64,000 nucleotides of DNA from Streptomyces flavotricini (lineage in GTDB: Bacteria; Actinomycetota; Actinomycetes; Streptomycetales; Streptomycetaceae), in NCBI RefSeq assembly GCF_020639365.1, contig NZ_JAINUL010000001.1, forward strand, positions 8,518,951 to 8,582,950. The letters are read 5' to 3'. Below, one piece after another: positions 1-9,558 of the stretch; position 1 is the first letter of the stretch, and each line of letters begins with the position of its first letter. The notes under the pieces are model-generated. The model worked only from the letters and a program-made list of their open reading frames with translations, did not search any database and was not told where the DNA came from. The position numbers were made by a program, and so were the translations under genes.

Positions 1-2
1 AA

Positions 3-83
3 GACCAGCTCGAAGAAGCCCAGCGCATCAACGCCGAATACCGCCGGACCGCCGAATCGGCGAACCCGACAACCACACCCTGA
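3..83 (+). CDS. C-terminal end of an unidentified gene (5' end outside window)
   Basis: An open frame enters from the left edge and stops at a TGA ending at 83. The 26 visible residues begin DQLEEAQRINAEYRRTAES, a charged helical tail followed by a Pro/Thr-rich end. Too little is present to name a family. It converges on the next gene, 20 bp away. Confidence 0.4.
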   Translation, partial: DQLEEAQRINAEYRRTAESANPTTTP

Positions 84-103
84 GACGGCAAGGACGTGAA
101 CTG

Positions 104-862
104 TCAGCGCTCGCTGGTGGCGACGTAGGTACCGTGCCAGGTGTGGGGCCATACAGCGCCGGTGGAGGCGTTGACCGAGAGCATGCCGTTGATCTTCCCC
201 TCGCGCAGGGTGTGCAGGGTGTAGTAGCCGGGGAACGCCTCGGCCTCACCGGCGGTGAGACGGCTGCCCCGGTTGCGCAGCCACTGCTGGGCGCGGTCTC
301 GGGCCTGGTCGGGAGAGACCCGGGTCTCGGTCTGGCCGCGGTGGTGCATGCCGTAGTCGGTGTTCCACATCATCGCTGGTCCGTACTCGATCCCGGTGTC
401 ACCGTCGGCCGGGTCCACGAGGATCTCGGTGGCCGGCTTCCCGGAGGGGGTATCCAGTTCGGCGTAGAAGTTCTTCGAGAACTGCATGACCTCCCCGACA
501 CGCAGGTCGAGCCGGCCGGCGAAGGCGTCGGCCCGTTGTCGGGCCTGGTTCAGGGTCTTGACAGGGATACCGTCACCGCGCTGCCAGTAGTGCCCGCCCA
601 TCATGCCCGGCCCCCACGAGCAGTCATCGCGGCCCATCATGCCCGGCCCCATGCCGGGCCCCCACGAGTCCCAGTCGTCCCAGTCGTCGCCCGATGTGCC
701 CGACCCCCAGCAGTCCCTCCCGGAGGGGCTGGGTTGGGCGGCGGCCGGGCGCATCGAGGAGCCGCTGGAGGTGGTGTCGCCTGTCGTGTATCCAACGGCC
801 AGCGTGCCGGTCAGCGCGAGGGCCGCCATCGCGGCGGCGGTTCGCCTGCTGGTGCTGGGCAT
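104..862 (-). CDS. Secreted PepSY-like protein with Met/Gly/His-rich linker
   Basis: About 252 residues. The start is taken as the third of three clustered starts (GTG 871, ATG 868, ATG 862) because it lies about 8 bases behind GGAAGGG. A short basic N-terminus and hydrophobic stretch (TAAAMAALALTGTLAVG) look like a signal peptide. Next comes a low-complexity region with Asp/Trp runs and GPGMMG / GMMGG motifs, then two PepSY-like repeats (NQARQRADAFAGRL... and DQARDRAQQWL...) with a G-x-V-W segment near the end. Met/His-rich linkers of this kind occur in periplasmic or extracellular metal-handling proteins; a copper role is inference only. No regulator or transporter is adjacent. Confidence 0.8.
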   Translation of the reverse strand: MPSTSRRTAAAMAALALTGTLAVGYTTGDTTSSGSSMRPAAAQPSPSGRDCWGSGTSGDDWDDWDSWGPGMGPGMMGRDDCSWGPGMMGGHYWQRGDGIPVKTLNQARQRADAFAGRLDLRVGEVMQFSKNFYAELDTPSGKPATEILVDPADGDTGIEYGPAMMWNTDYGMHHRGQTETRVSPDQARDRAQQWLRNRGSRLTAGEAEAFPGYYTLHTLREGKINGMLSVNASTGAVWPHTWHGTYVATSER

Positions 863-1136
863 GGTCATCACCCTTCCGGGTCGTTCCCGCGGCGGCCGCC
901 CGACCTGGCGTCCGCAGGTCTGTGCCCTCCAGCCTCTCTACGGGTACGAGGGCCGCCCAGGGCCGTTCGGACCAGGCCGGTGCACCGATCGGCCCGTACA
1001 CAAAGAAGACGGCGCTCGTGCACGACGGCTGGAAGTCTTCCCAGGCCGTGTGGCTGTCTGATTCCTCTCGGACAGACAGTGAGTGGTGCAGGGTCGATCA
1101 TCCCGCCATCGTTGTCGGCATCGACGGTTCCCAGCC

Positions 1137-2472
1137 TCTTCACGGCGGAGGAACGCCACCTCCTGCGCAGCGTCTCCCTCCTCGACGCCCGGGACCTGGA
1201 GCTGGCCACCCGAGCCGCCGGCCTCACCCAGCAGGCCCCGCCCGACGCCTCACCGAACGCCCGCTGATCTCCGAGAATCCGTACGCGCTGTGGCCGTACC
1301 ACCTGCACCGGGCGATCCGCACCGCTGTGCGCGAGGACACCCACAGTGAGGACCGCTGGACGGACGCCGACTGGCGGCAGGGCGCCACCCGCGCACTGGC
1401 CGTCTGCCCGCGCCAGGGCCTGCGTCTGGCCCGCGACCACAACCTCGCCGACCTCGGCTGGCTCACGAAGGCGGCCTACGCTTACACCGACGACAGGGTC
1501 TGGGAGCCGCTCACCCTCCCGGCCGACACCGCCGGCGCCCCGGACACGCCCGCGAACGCCCTGGCCGAGCTCCTCACCGCGATCACCCGTCACCAGCACG
1601 AACACCAGCAGCGCACGGTGGAGCGGCTGACCGAGGTGCTCGACTCCGGCCTGCTGTCCGCCGAGGTCATCGAGCCGTCCCTGTACTACCGGGCCAAGGC
1701 ATACGAGGACCTCGACCAAGGCGCCGCCGCCCGAGCCGGGATGCGGCAGGTCGCCGACGCCGACGGGCGCCTCGCGCCGAAGGCCCGCCGCGGCCTGGCC
1801 AACCTGGCACGGCTCGCCGGCGACTTCCCCACCGCCCTGGCCGCCGTCCCCACCCTGGGCTGGAAGGGCCGCCACCACCGCGCCCTCGGCGACATCCGCT
1901 GGTCCCAAGCCGACACCGCGGCCGCAGGCGCCGCCTTCGAAGCCGGCCGTGCCGAAGCCGAGCAGCACGGCGCCCCCGGCGAGCGCGCCATGATGCAGGT
2001 CCGCCTCGCCCTCGCGGTCTCCTTCGCGGACCCCGACCGAGCCGACGACGAGCTCGCACTCGCCCACCAGCTCCTCGGTGGCCTCGATCAGCGCTCCAGC
2101 ACCCTCCTCGCCAAGGTCGTCGCCCTGATCAAGGACGCCGGAACCAGCGGCGTCACCAACGGCGCCCAGGGCGTGAACGCCGAGATCGAGGCCGCGGGGC
2201 TCCCCTCCCTCCACCGGTTCGTAGAGCTCGTCCTCGCCTTCCACCACGCCGTCCGCGGCGAGGACCAGGGCCTGGCCGCCACCATCGACCGCCTGCGCGC
2301 GCTGACCGCCACCGGCGACTTCGCCTACTTCACCGATATCGCCCACTACATGGCCGGCCTGCCGCTACCGGAGCCGTCAACCACACGCTGGACGAAGAGC
2401 GAAGCCGACGTCCGCTCCGCCTGGCACGGCTTGGTCCGGGTCCGGCAGGAACACCTCCTCGCCGGAAACTGA
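1137..2472 (+). pseudogene. C-terminal remnant of a large TPR / ATP-GTP-binding regulatory protein
   Basis: From about 1137 one frame reads TAEERHLLRSVSLLDARDLE and runs to a stop at 1267. The homologous continuation (RLTERPLISENPYALWPYHL) is in a different frame from about 1243, so there is a frameshift between 1241 and 1250. The rest is a clean 400-residue helical-repeat protein with TPR-like units (YYRAKAYEDLDQGAAARAG, GLANLARLAGDFPTA) ending at TGA 2470-2472. In the family I associate with this sequence (Streptomyces ATP/GTP-binding TPR proteins) the N-terminal NTPase half is several hundred residues; none of it is present upstream, so the gene is both truncated and frameshifted. Confidence 0.7.
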
Positions 2473-2597
2473 CTCCCGGACACACCACAGCCCCGACCGG
2501 CAATCGCAGGTCGAGGCTGTCGCCATACGGGCCGGGGTACCGAGCCCGGAGAAATCCCGCAGGGCTTCGTTCGGAGTCGACCAGGTGCCCCAGCTGG

Positions 2598-2747
2598 ATG
2601 CCGGCCGCCGTGCAGGACCGGCGAGCGGTCGTCACCGACCCGCAGCCGGGGATGTTCGCGGCCGTCGCCGGCGACGTCCTCATCGCGGGCGACGACGCGC
2701 GCCTCGCCCCCACCCGCTACTGGGACTGGCTCGCCACCCGCCCCTGA
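2598..2747 (+). pseudogene. Short C-terminal gene fragment, family unknown
   Basis: A 49-codon frame reads MPAAVQDRRAVVTDPQPG... and ends ...TRYWDWLATRP. It has protein-like composition and a Trp-rich end, but no ribosome site and no domain I recognise. It probably is the tail of a deleted gene, since it sits between two other remnants. Confidence 0.3.
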
Positions 2748-2798
2748 TGATCCGCCCGCCCGCCGACAACCGCCCCGGCCCCCGATGCTGATGGACCG

Positions 2799-2990
2799 TC
2801 AAGCCATCGAGCGGTGCCTGCGGTCCGTCACGGGTCGCGCCGGGCGGTCGCAGCGCTCCCCAGTGACGAGCCAGGGGCTGCCCCACTGCTGATCCTGGGC
2901 ATCGGGATCGGCGCCGGCGGCGACCGGTACGCGAGCGGTCTCGACGTGGTCGCCGACCGCCGCGAGCAGGCGCGTGTCCTGTGCCTTCAT
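2799..2990 (-). pseudogene. Ankyrin-repeat protein fragment
   Basis: The minus-strand reading MKAQDTRLLAAVGDHVETAR followed by AAGADPDAQDQQWGSPWLVTG matches the start of actinobacterial ankyrin proteins (D-x-x-L-L-x-A-V...V-E...L-x-A-G-A-D-P-x-A-x-D). Only about one and a half repeats remain before the frame degenerates. No other repeats are found on this strand to 3180. Confidence 0.5.
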
Positions 2991-3179
2991 GTCCTCCCTG
3001 TCCCACCGGGGCGGCACGTGCTGCGATCCCGGAGCGGACCGCCGCCCGCTGGCTGGGGCAGTACCTGGACCGGTGCTCCGGCCAGCACCGGTACGTCCCC
3101 GCGGGATCGTGTGTACCTCGCAGGGCCGGGCCCCTTTGCGAGAGGAGCCCGGCGTCTGGCGGGGTGCGGGGTTGGGGTG

Positions 3180-3524
3180 TCAGCTGAAGATGACGGAGCG
3201 AAGCCGCAGGCTGTTGCCGAGCCTCTGGCCCGGGGCCATCGTGCGGTAGACGTCGCCGTCGCAGTCCGCGTCGAGGAAGACGGTGGCGGTGGAGGTCGTG
3301 TAGTTCCGCGGGGCGAGGGCGGGCAGGGAGGAGCCGACCGTTTCGGGGATGTTGATGCACACCCCGCTGTCCGGGTTGGCGAGTTCACCTCGCAGGTTGA
3401 GGCCGTTGAGGCCGACGTACGTGTACACGAAATCGCCGGTGGCGGCCGCAGCGGGCGACGCCGGCAGGGCCACGGAGAGCAGGAGACCACCGAGAGTGGC
3501 GGCCAGGGTGCTGCGCAAGCGCAT
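3180..3524 (-). CDS. Small secreted protein, unknown function
   Basis: 114 residues from ATG 3524, with GAGGA about 8 bases upstream. The signal peptide is clear (RSTLAATLGGLLLSVALP then ASPAAAA). The mature chain of about 85 residues has two cysteines (VCINI and DADCDGDV), which could form one disulphide, and ends LRLRSVIFS. No enzyme motif is seen. It stands alone with no operon partner and looks intact among remnants. Confidence 0.75.
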   Translation of the reverse strand: MRLRSTLAATLGGLLLSVALPASPAAAATGDFVYTYVGLNGLNLRGELANPDSGVCINIPETVGSSLPALAPRNYTTSTATVFLDADCDGDVYRTMAPGQRLGNSLRLRSVIFS

Positions 3525-3860
3525 GGGTTGGTCCTCACGGATGGGAAGAACGTGCTGTCAGCGTCCTTTCCACCGACCGGGCCTGCCCGGTTGCTGCGCT
3601 GTCAGCAGGAAGGTTTCACCTTCACCCGTTTGGCTCCACAGTCCTGTGAAAAGGTTCAGCGGCCGCATACCGCTGCCGGGTGTACTCGCCTGCTGGCCCT
3701 TGTGCCCGCCAAACTCGGCAGACACCGGCAACTGCACGCTCGCGGCGCCCGTGTTGCACCACGATCCGGTGCCGGAGGTCAAGACGAGAGTCCGGGGGCA
3801 CGACGTTCCGGGGCCTTGACTTCGCTGACCTCCCGGCTCAACGACGGGCGGGGTGGCGTG
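3525..3860. other. Gene-free stretch
   Basis: It contains the upstream region of the small secreted gene and the 3' flank of helicase copy 1. No convincing coding frame or hairpin is seen. Confidence 0.5.
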
Positions 3861-5370
3861 TCATGCCCCGTCGATGCCGAGTTTGGCGAGCGAGGCGAAT
3901 TGGTCGGCGGTGAGCTTGTCGCGTCGGCTCTTGGTGTTGGAGACCCACACGCCGAGCTTCACGGTCACCGGTTTTGCCTCGCCCTCGACCGCGATCCCTT
4001 CGCTGTGGATGCGGGGTACCGGCGGGTGGGCGCCTTCCCGCTCCACCCACTGCACGAGCGCCGCCAGGCAGCCGTGCCCAGGTGGCCGGCTGCTGCTGCC
4101 GTCACCTCCACTTGCCGACGTCGTCGCCGTCGAAGACGCCGCCCGGCGCGATGTCGGGCAGCTGGCCGTCGGCGTCGACCAGGTCCGCCAGGACGCGGTG
4201 GTGGCGCTGCCAGTCGAGCGGCCACGGGCAGTTCCAGTCCGTGTCGATCGCGGCGAGCTGTGCGGCCCGGGCCGTCGCGGTCTCCTCGTTCTTCCCGAGA
4301 CCCTTCTTGGCGCCCTTGCGGCGGAGGTTGGCCATGTGCTGCCCGATGGGCACCATCTCGTCGTCTTCGCCCCACATGGCGTCCTGCCGGGGTGCGAGGT
4401 GTCCGGTGGCCCGACGGTTGGACCGGAACGCGGTGAGCTTGGCCTACCACGCCTCTTCGCCCGGCTCCCACACCACCCCGGCCTCCGGCGCGTCCAGCAG
4501 AGCCTTGCGCCGGTCCTCTAGCTCCCCGGCCCGCAGGGCCTTGCGCTGCTGATCCACCCACCGCCCCAGCGGGAAGTCCTTGGTGACGCCGACCTCGACC
4601 TCTACGCCGTAGGGCACGGCGTAGACGCCGGTGATCTGGTTCTCCGTCCGCCACCGGATCAGGGCCTGGTGGCTCTCCAGCCACACCAGCGACTCCCGGT
4701 AGACCCGGGTGCGCAGGAATGCGGCGATCGTGGCGGCGTCCCACGGGCTGGAGAAGCGAAGCAGGGCCGACTCCGCTGCGGCGTAGGTGTCGTCGTCCTG
4801 CTCCTGGTCGCCTTCGCCGCTGGCGCCGGCGATCTGCCCGCCCTCGTCGCGGCGCAGGTGGACCTTGCGCTGGCCGTGGGTGAGGGCACGGGAAGCGAGC
4901 TGCTCGACGAGGCGCCCATCAAGAGAACGCAGGCCCTGGAGGACCGCTGCGAGCGGCTTGTAGCTGGCGGAGGCGACCATGTCGGTAGGGTCTTCGCCCG
5001 GTGCCAGGAACACCGGCACGATGATGCGGGCGATCTTCGTGGAGCCGTCCTTGTTGAGGCGGAGGGCGCGGCCGATGTTCTGGACGTTCTCGACTTGGGA
5101 GCCGCGGGTGCCGGCGAAGCAGATGGCCTCCACCCCGCGCTCGCCGGTGATGTCGACGCCTTCCCCGAGGACGCGTACGGAGGCGAGGAACGCCCGGTGG
5201 ACCCGGTGTCCGGTGGCATCGATGCCGCCTGCGAACTGCCGCAGTACCTCGCGCCGCTCGGTGACGGGGTGGTCCCCGCACGGCCACGCCGACCACACCC
5301 GGTCCGGCGGGACGTGACGGCTGGCCTGCAGCTCGTAGAACTCGGCGTCGATCGAGGACTTCGGACGGAG
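3861..5370 (-). pseudogene. Helicase C-terminal half with helicase-associated domains, copy 1 (decayed)
   Basis: Reading leftwards from about 5370: an SF2 helicase C-terminal core (LGEGVDITGERGVEAICFA, then QNIGRALRLNKDGSTKIARI, matching motifs V and VI), then two Trp-rich helicase-associated segments (YRESLVWLESHQALIRWR; DWNCPWPLDWQRHHRVLADL), then a C-terminal piece (WVEREGA...LTADQFASLAKLGI). Motifs I and II (Walker A, DEAH) are absent, so the front is missing. An in-frame TAG at 4444-4446 follows ...PGEEAW, after which the same frame continues with homologous sequence to a stop at 4102. The tail at 3861-4055 is in another frame. It is a close relative of copy 2 at 11.5-13.6 kb. The 5' break lies about 20 bp before the divergent SRPBCC gene. 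Confidence 0.8.
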
Positions 5371-5391
5371 CCGATTCTCTATGATCGTGCC

Positions 5392-5832
5392 GTGCCCACC
5401 TTTTCCCTCGAACTCACGTCCCCGCTCGTCCCCGCGGAGGCGTGGCGCAGGCTGACGGAATGGCCCCGCCACGCCGACGTGGTCCCGCTGACCAAGATCG
5501 AGGTGCTCACCGCGCCGCCGACCCACGAGGGAACGCGTTTCGTGGCCCGGTCGGGCGTCGGACCGGTGACGGTCGACGACGTCATGGAGGTGACGGTCTG
5601 GCGCCCGCCGGTGGGCGACGAGCCTGGCCTGTGCCGCCTGGAGAAGCGCGGCCGCGTCGTCTTCGGCTGGGCGGAGATCGAGGTCCGGCCAGGGCCGGGG
5701 GGCCACAGTCGGGTGGTCTGGCGGGAGGAACTGCGCATCCGCTTCCTGCCCCGCCTCTTCGACAGCATCCTGAACCGGACGGCCCGCCTCATGTTTGGTC
5801 GCGCGGCGACCCAGCTGCTCAGGAAGGCCTGA
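5392..5832 (+). CDS. SRPBCC-family (START/Bet v1-like) protein
   Basis: 146 residues from GTG 5392 (VPTFSLELTSPL). Upstream in-frame sequence belongs to the decayed helicase, so the start is the natural N-terminus. It shows the family pattern: an N-terminal strand, a short helix with AWRRLTEWPRHADVVPL, antiparallel strands (TRFVARSGVGPVTVDDVMEV) and a C-terminal amphipathic helix (FDSILNRTARLMFGRAATQL). Such proteins bind hydrophobic ligands or act as polyketide cyclases or lipid carriers; the ligand here is unknown. It appears intact and is not in an operon. Confidence 0.85.
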   Translation: MPTFSLELTSPLVPAEAWRRLTEWPRHADVVPLTKIEVLTAPPTHEGTRFVARSGVGPVTVDDVMEVTVWRPPVGDEPGLCRLEKRGRVVFGWAEIEVRPGPGGHSRVVWREELRIRFLPRLFDSILNRTARLMFGRAATQLLRKA

Positions 5833-5861
5833 ACGACGACGGCTCTCGCGCGACCGAGCCG

Positions 5862-6071
5862 ATGCGCCGCGCCTGCCGGTTCGCGAGGAGACCGCTCTGT
5901 CCGCGCGGAAGGGACAGGTTCGAGGCCGCAGTCGCCTTCTCCCTCGGCGAGGACGGATCGGGCTGTTGGGTGACCGTCGTCCTTCGGTGCATCGCGCACG
6001 GATGCTGCGGTGTCTATATCGACTGGGAGATCAACTACAGCCCCACGGATCACCTTCTGGCCATGGTCTAG
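5862..6071 (+). CDS. Small hypothetical protein, possibly a fragment
   Basis: 69 codons starting at ATG 5862. The second half reads like real protein (FEAAVAFSLGEDGSGCWVTV then CCGVYIDWEINYSPTDHLLA), while the first 20 residues are Arg-rich and could be read-in. Starts 30 bp after the SRPBCC stop. No domain recognised. Confidence 0.35.
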   Translation: MRRACRFARRPLCPRGRDRFEAAVAFSLGEDGSGCWVTVVLRCIAHGCCGVYIDWEINYSPTDHLLAMV

Positions 6072-6437
6072 GCCTGCGGAGCGGCCGCCCGAACAGGCTG
6101 CGGTTCGTAGACGGTTCCGTCCCGAAGCAGCGTCGGGGACGAGGTCCTTGCTGGCGGCCGCCTGGTCGCCATCACCGATCTCCGCTACCGCCACGGCGGC
6201 ACCCGCACCATGATCCTCGCGGTGCGGCCGCCCGGCCGTCGCCGAGCGAGCGGTGCGTGTCTGGCGCCGCGTGCGGGCTGATCCGGCCCCGTGCGCCTGC
6301 GGCAGGCAGGGCGTGTGGCCGCCAGGGGGTCGGGCAGGCTCGGCGAGGAGCGGTCTGCCGCCCTTGTGCGGATCCCGGAACGGTGTCGGGCGCGTGGGGG
6401 CTTGCTTCGGCGCGGGGCCGGGCCGGATGCTGAGGGT
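6072..6437. other. Gene-poor stretch with a short coding remnant
   Basis: Around 6130-6235 a plus-strand frame reads VGDEVLAGGRLVAITDLRYR then HGGTRTMILAVRPPG, which has the feel of a conserved beta-strand protein but lacks a start and is lost on both sides. The rest is unassigned. Confidence 0.35.
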
Positions 6438-7312
6438 GTGGGGGCTCCGGGGGAGGCACGGCCGAACGGCCCTTCGCTGCGGTCGCGGCTGGGGGTGTTC
6501 CTGCTGACGCTGGTGCTGTGCCCGGTGGTGTCGGTGGGTACCTGGTGGTCCGTCATGGAGGTCGGCCTGCACCTGGGGCCTGGCTGGGCGGTGGCCTTGC
6601 CCTTGGTGTCCTCGCCTTTGGTGGCGCCTCCGGCGCGGTGTTCCGCCGGTTCGAGCCCACCCGCCCTGGAGCCGCCTTGACCGCTTTGGTGGCGGTGATG
6701 TTCGCGGGCTTCCAGTGGATCGATGCGCAGGCGAGGGAAGCGGACTACCGGGTGCTGCGCAAGCGGGGCATGGTGGTCGACGCGGTGGTCACCGAGCACG
6801 TGGACAATCCCGACGGCTCCGTCATAGCTGCCACTGACACCTGGAGCGCCCGCGTCCGGCTGCCCGACTGCAGCACGGTACATCTCGACACCTTCGGCTA
6901 CCGGCTGGCGGTGGGTGCGCACGTCGTCGCCACCGTCGACCCCAGGCACCGGGTGGCTGCCCGGCTCAGTTCGCCGTCCGGCACACCCGGCAGCCACATG
7001 GACGACCCGCCGGCTCGGCGGGTCATCGCGATCGCGCTCATGGCTTTGAGCGGTCTCGCCGCCGCCACCCTTGTCACCCTGGAGTTCACCGAGGCAGCGC
7101 GCCCCCATCGCCGACGCGCGAGTGGCGCGGCAGCAGCCCTGAGCGGACCCAAGAGGCGTGCATCAGGCGGCGGCCCCGCGGCCGGTGGGTGTAGATGCCT
7201 TCGGGAGTCGGGGGCGCTGACCGCGACCGCGGCCCGCTTGCGCTCCTGCTCCACATTGTGGCTGGTGGTGCGGGTGGGTGTAACGGTCAGTGAATGTCAG
7301 GGGCGTGCCTGA
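6438..7312 (+). pseudogene. Frameshifted membrane protein
   Basis: Two frames combine to one protein. From GTG 6438 the first gives a cytoplasmic start and one membrane helix (GVFLLTLVLCPVVSVGTWWS) plus half of a second. Near 6590-6602 homology moves to another frame (LGVLAFGGASGAVFRR), continuing through a third hydrophobic stretch, a soluble domain (YRVLRKRGMVVDAVVTEHVD) resembling DUF3592-type proteins, and a last helix (VIAIALMALSGLAAATLVTL). The end of that frame at 7312 runs into the conserved leader of the next gene, so the original stop was probably lost or lies near 7150-7200. A sequencing error at 6590-6602 is the alternative. Confidence 0.6.
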
Positions 7313-7503
7313 CCGCTATGTGTGTAGTGCGCAGGCGAGCGTGACGGAAATTTCCGGTTTCGGCAACCGGCCTCAGCAGGGGCTGCGGCCGGTCGTGTGG
7401 CGGGTCGAGAGTGGGGACCTCGGCTCATCCGGGCCGACAACGACAAGTGCCTTCACCGGCCTGTTACGGCTGGTGGAGCGCTGTTCTTGAGGCAGCGTCA
7501 CCC
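7259..7503 (+). promoter_or_regulatory. Conserved leader upstream of LTD gene A
   Basis: About 245 bp that align nearly end to end with 60733-60976, immediately upstream of the paralogous gene. Long identical blocks include GTGCGGGTGGGTGTAACGGT, GACCGCTATGTGTGTAGTGC and GGTCGTGTGGCGGGTCGAGA. A short frame of about 42 codons beginning GTG AAT GTC is also preserved in both copies, then diverges by an indel. Conservation up to the start codon suggests a promoter plus a structured 5'UTR or a leader peptide. Confidence 0.6.
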
Positions 7504-7965
7504 ATGGCTTCTGCTTCTTCCTCCATCCGTCGTATCGCCGCCGCCATCCTGGCCGCAGGTGCCGTGGTCGGTGCGGCCGCGCTGCCGGTCGCCGCGCAGG
7601 ACCACGGCCTGCGCCAGCACCCGCGGGTGGAGATCGGCCGGGTCCAGGCCGACAGCCCCGGACGCGACGACCACACCAACCGCTCCCTGGACAACGAGTG
7701 GGTGGAGATCACCAACACCACCCGCGACGCCGTCAACCTGCGCGGCTGGACGCTGCGCGACGCTGACGGCAACCGCTACCGCTTCGACAACACCCGCATC
7801 AACGCCCGCGCCACGATTCGCATCCACACCGGCCACCACACCCGCACCGACCTCTTCCAGAACCGCCGCGACTACATCTGGGGCAACCAGGGCGACACCG
7901 CCACCCTGCGCGACGACCGCGGCCGCACCGTCGAGACCGAGTCCTGGGGCCGACGCCACCACTGA
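7504..7965 (+). CDS. Secreted lamin-tail-domain (LTD) protein A
   Basis: 153 residues from ATG 7504. Signal peptide: SSIRRIAAAILAAGAVVGAA, then LPVAAQ. The mature domain shows the LTD signature: N-terminal strand VEIGRVQADSPG, the central WVEITNTTRDAVNLRGWTLR, DADGNRYRF, and a closing strand with DTATLRDDRGRTV. Bacterial LTD domains are Ig-like folds on extracellular proteins, often next to hydrolases or nucleases; here the domain stands alone, so a binding or structural role at the cell surface is likely. A paralogue with the same leader lies at 60977-61444. Confidence 0.9.
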   Translation: MASASSSIRRIAAAILAAGAVVGAAALPVAAQDHGLRQHPRVEIGRVQADSPGRDDHTNRSLDNEWVEITNTTRDAVNLRGWTLRDADGNRYRFDNTRINARATIRIHTGHHTRTDLFQNRRDYIWGNQGDTATLRDDRGRTVETESWGRRHH

Positions 7966-7999
7966 TCCTTGCGGGTCGGTTGCCGGGGGTCGCCTGGAC

Positions 8000-8028
8000 G
8001 GCGGGCGGCCGCCGGTGCTCGGCCCGCC
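8000..8028 (+). terminator. GC-rich hairpin after LTD gene A
   Basis: A 7-bp inverted repeat GGCGGGC (8000-8006) / GCCCGCC (8022-8028) 35 bp beyond the stop, without a T-run, as usual for actinobacteria. A similar GC-rich stretch follows LTD gene B. Confidence 0.4.
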
Positions 8029-8079
8029 CGGGCGGAAACTGGCGACTGGCCGGCCTGCACGCCCGTATAGCCGGTCAGT

Positions 8080-9467
8080 CGCCCTCGTCCGACTACGGGT
8101 GAGGCGGTTCCTCTGTGACGTGCCGATGTGCCGCCGACGGACTTTCGTTGAGCAGATCGAAGGTTTCACGAGGTCACACGGTCAGTCATCGGTGGCGATG
8201 CACCACCTGGCCCGTTTCGTGGCCGTGGAGCTTGGGGGCCGCCCGGGAGAACGCCTCTGCCGACGGCTGGCGTTGTCCGGCCGACGGACTTCGCTCATCC
8301 GTCTACTGTCGGCACCGGTGGTGCCGGCCCGGGCTCCTCGGGTCCTGGGAGTGGATGACTTTGCCTTCCGGCGTGGCCACACATACGGAACGGTGCTCGT
8401 GGACGTCGAAGGGGGCAAGCCGTTCGATGTTCTGCCCGACCGCAGGTCGGAAACCTTACTTGCCTGGCTGGAGGCCCATCCCGGAGCGGAGGTCATCTGC
8501 CGGGACCGGGCCACCGGCTATACTCGCGCGATCAAGCAGGCCGCCCACCGGGGCGATCGAAGTGGCCGACCGGTGGCATCTGCTGCAGAATCTGTCCGTT
8601 GTGGTGGAGAAGACATGTCACCAGCACCGCGCCTGCCTGCGGAAACACGCTCAGGAGCTGGCTCGACCTGACGCCCCGGTCCCCGACACCTGGGTGTCGG
8701 ATCAGCCGGCCGCGCTGCCGAAGATCGCCATCGTCGAGCGAACCCTCCACCGGCACGCCGACATCCTCGACCTGGTGGACAAAGGATGGACGATCAGCGC
8801 GATCGCGCGCCGATTGGGCATGGACCGCAAGACAGTGCGGCACTTCCGGGACACCGATCTCGTCGTGCTCGTCGAATCCGCCCGGCACCGTCGAGCAGGC
8901 CTCCTTGCACCCTTTCACTCCTACTTGTAAGCCCGCCTCCTCAACGGCTGCACGGACGCCAGCCGGCTCTTCCGTGAAGTCCGTGAGCGGGGATTCGAGG
9001 GCACGGTTCAGACGGTCCGCCGATACGTCGCGACTCTTCGAGACGGCACTGCGATACCCGCGCCGGCGCCGATTCCGAGCCCACGCGCGATCGCTTCCTG
9101 GATCATGCGTCGGCGTGAGTCGTGGAGATAAGACGACGAGGTCCGGCTCGGCGAGGTCTGCCTGGCCTGCCCGGACATCGCCCGCGCCCGGGAGATCGCG
9201 CAGCGCTTCACCGATCTGGTACGCGACCGCACCGGCCATCTGCTGCAAGACTGGATCAGCGAAGTGGAGCGTGACGCACCTCAGCCGATCCGCAGGTTCG
9301 CCCGGTTCTAGAAGTTCGACATCGACGCCGTGACAGCCGGCCTGGCCTTGCAGTACAGCTCCGGCGTCGTAGAAGGCCACGTCAACCGCATCAAGACGAT
9401 CAAGCGGCAGATGTACGGCCGAGCCTCGTTCCGCGTGCTGAGAGCCCGAACCCTCATCCAGCCGTAG
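8080..9467 (+). pseudogene. ISL3-type transposase ruin
   Basis: Begins mid-protein at RLRVRRFLCDVPMCRRRTFV, the end of the N-terminal zinc-binding region; the first about 100 residues are missing. It continues with VLGVDDFAFRRGHTYGTVLV (first catalytic Asp) and ADRWHLLQNL (second Asp), and near the end GVVEGHVNRIKTIKRQMYGR (catalytic Glu). The reading frame changes near 8540 and again after 8930, and there is an in-frame TAG at about 9309. The same domain order is intact in the element at 24.7 kb, but the sequence is diverged, so this is a different older element. The sequence at 9470-9500 weakly resembles the right end of that element. Confidence 0.85.
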
Positions 9468-9558
9468 TCATCACGGAAGCTCGGGCACAGCCAAAATTCG
9501 GGATTCGCATCAGTGACTAGTCCGAGCCGGTTACCCGTCGGCCTGGAGCTCGGCAGAC

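Noticed and set aside
694..1240. Open frame in front of the TPR relic, which could make a 592-residue protein
   Set aside because: The first 180 codons are Arg/Pro-rich shadow sequence antisense to the PepSY gene and its promoter; homology-like protein begins only at about 1137 and in another frame.
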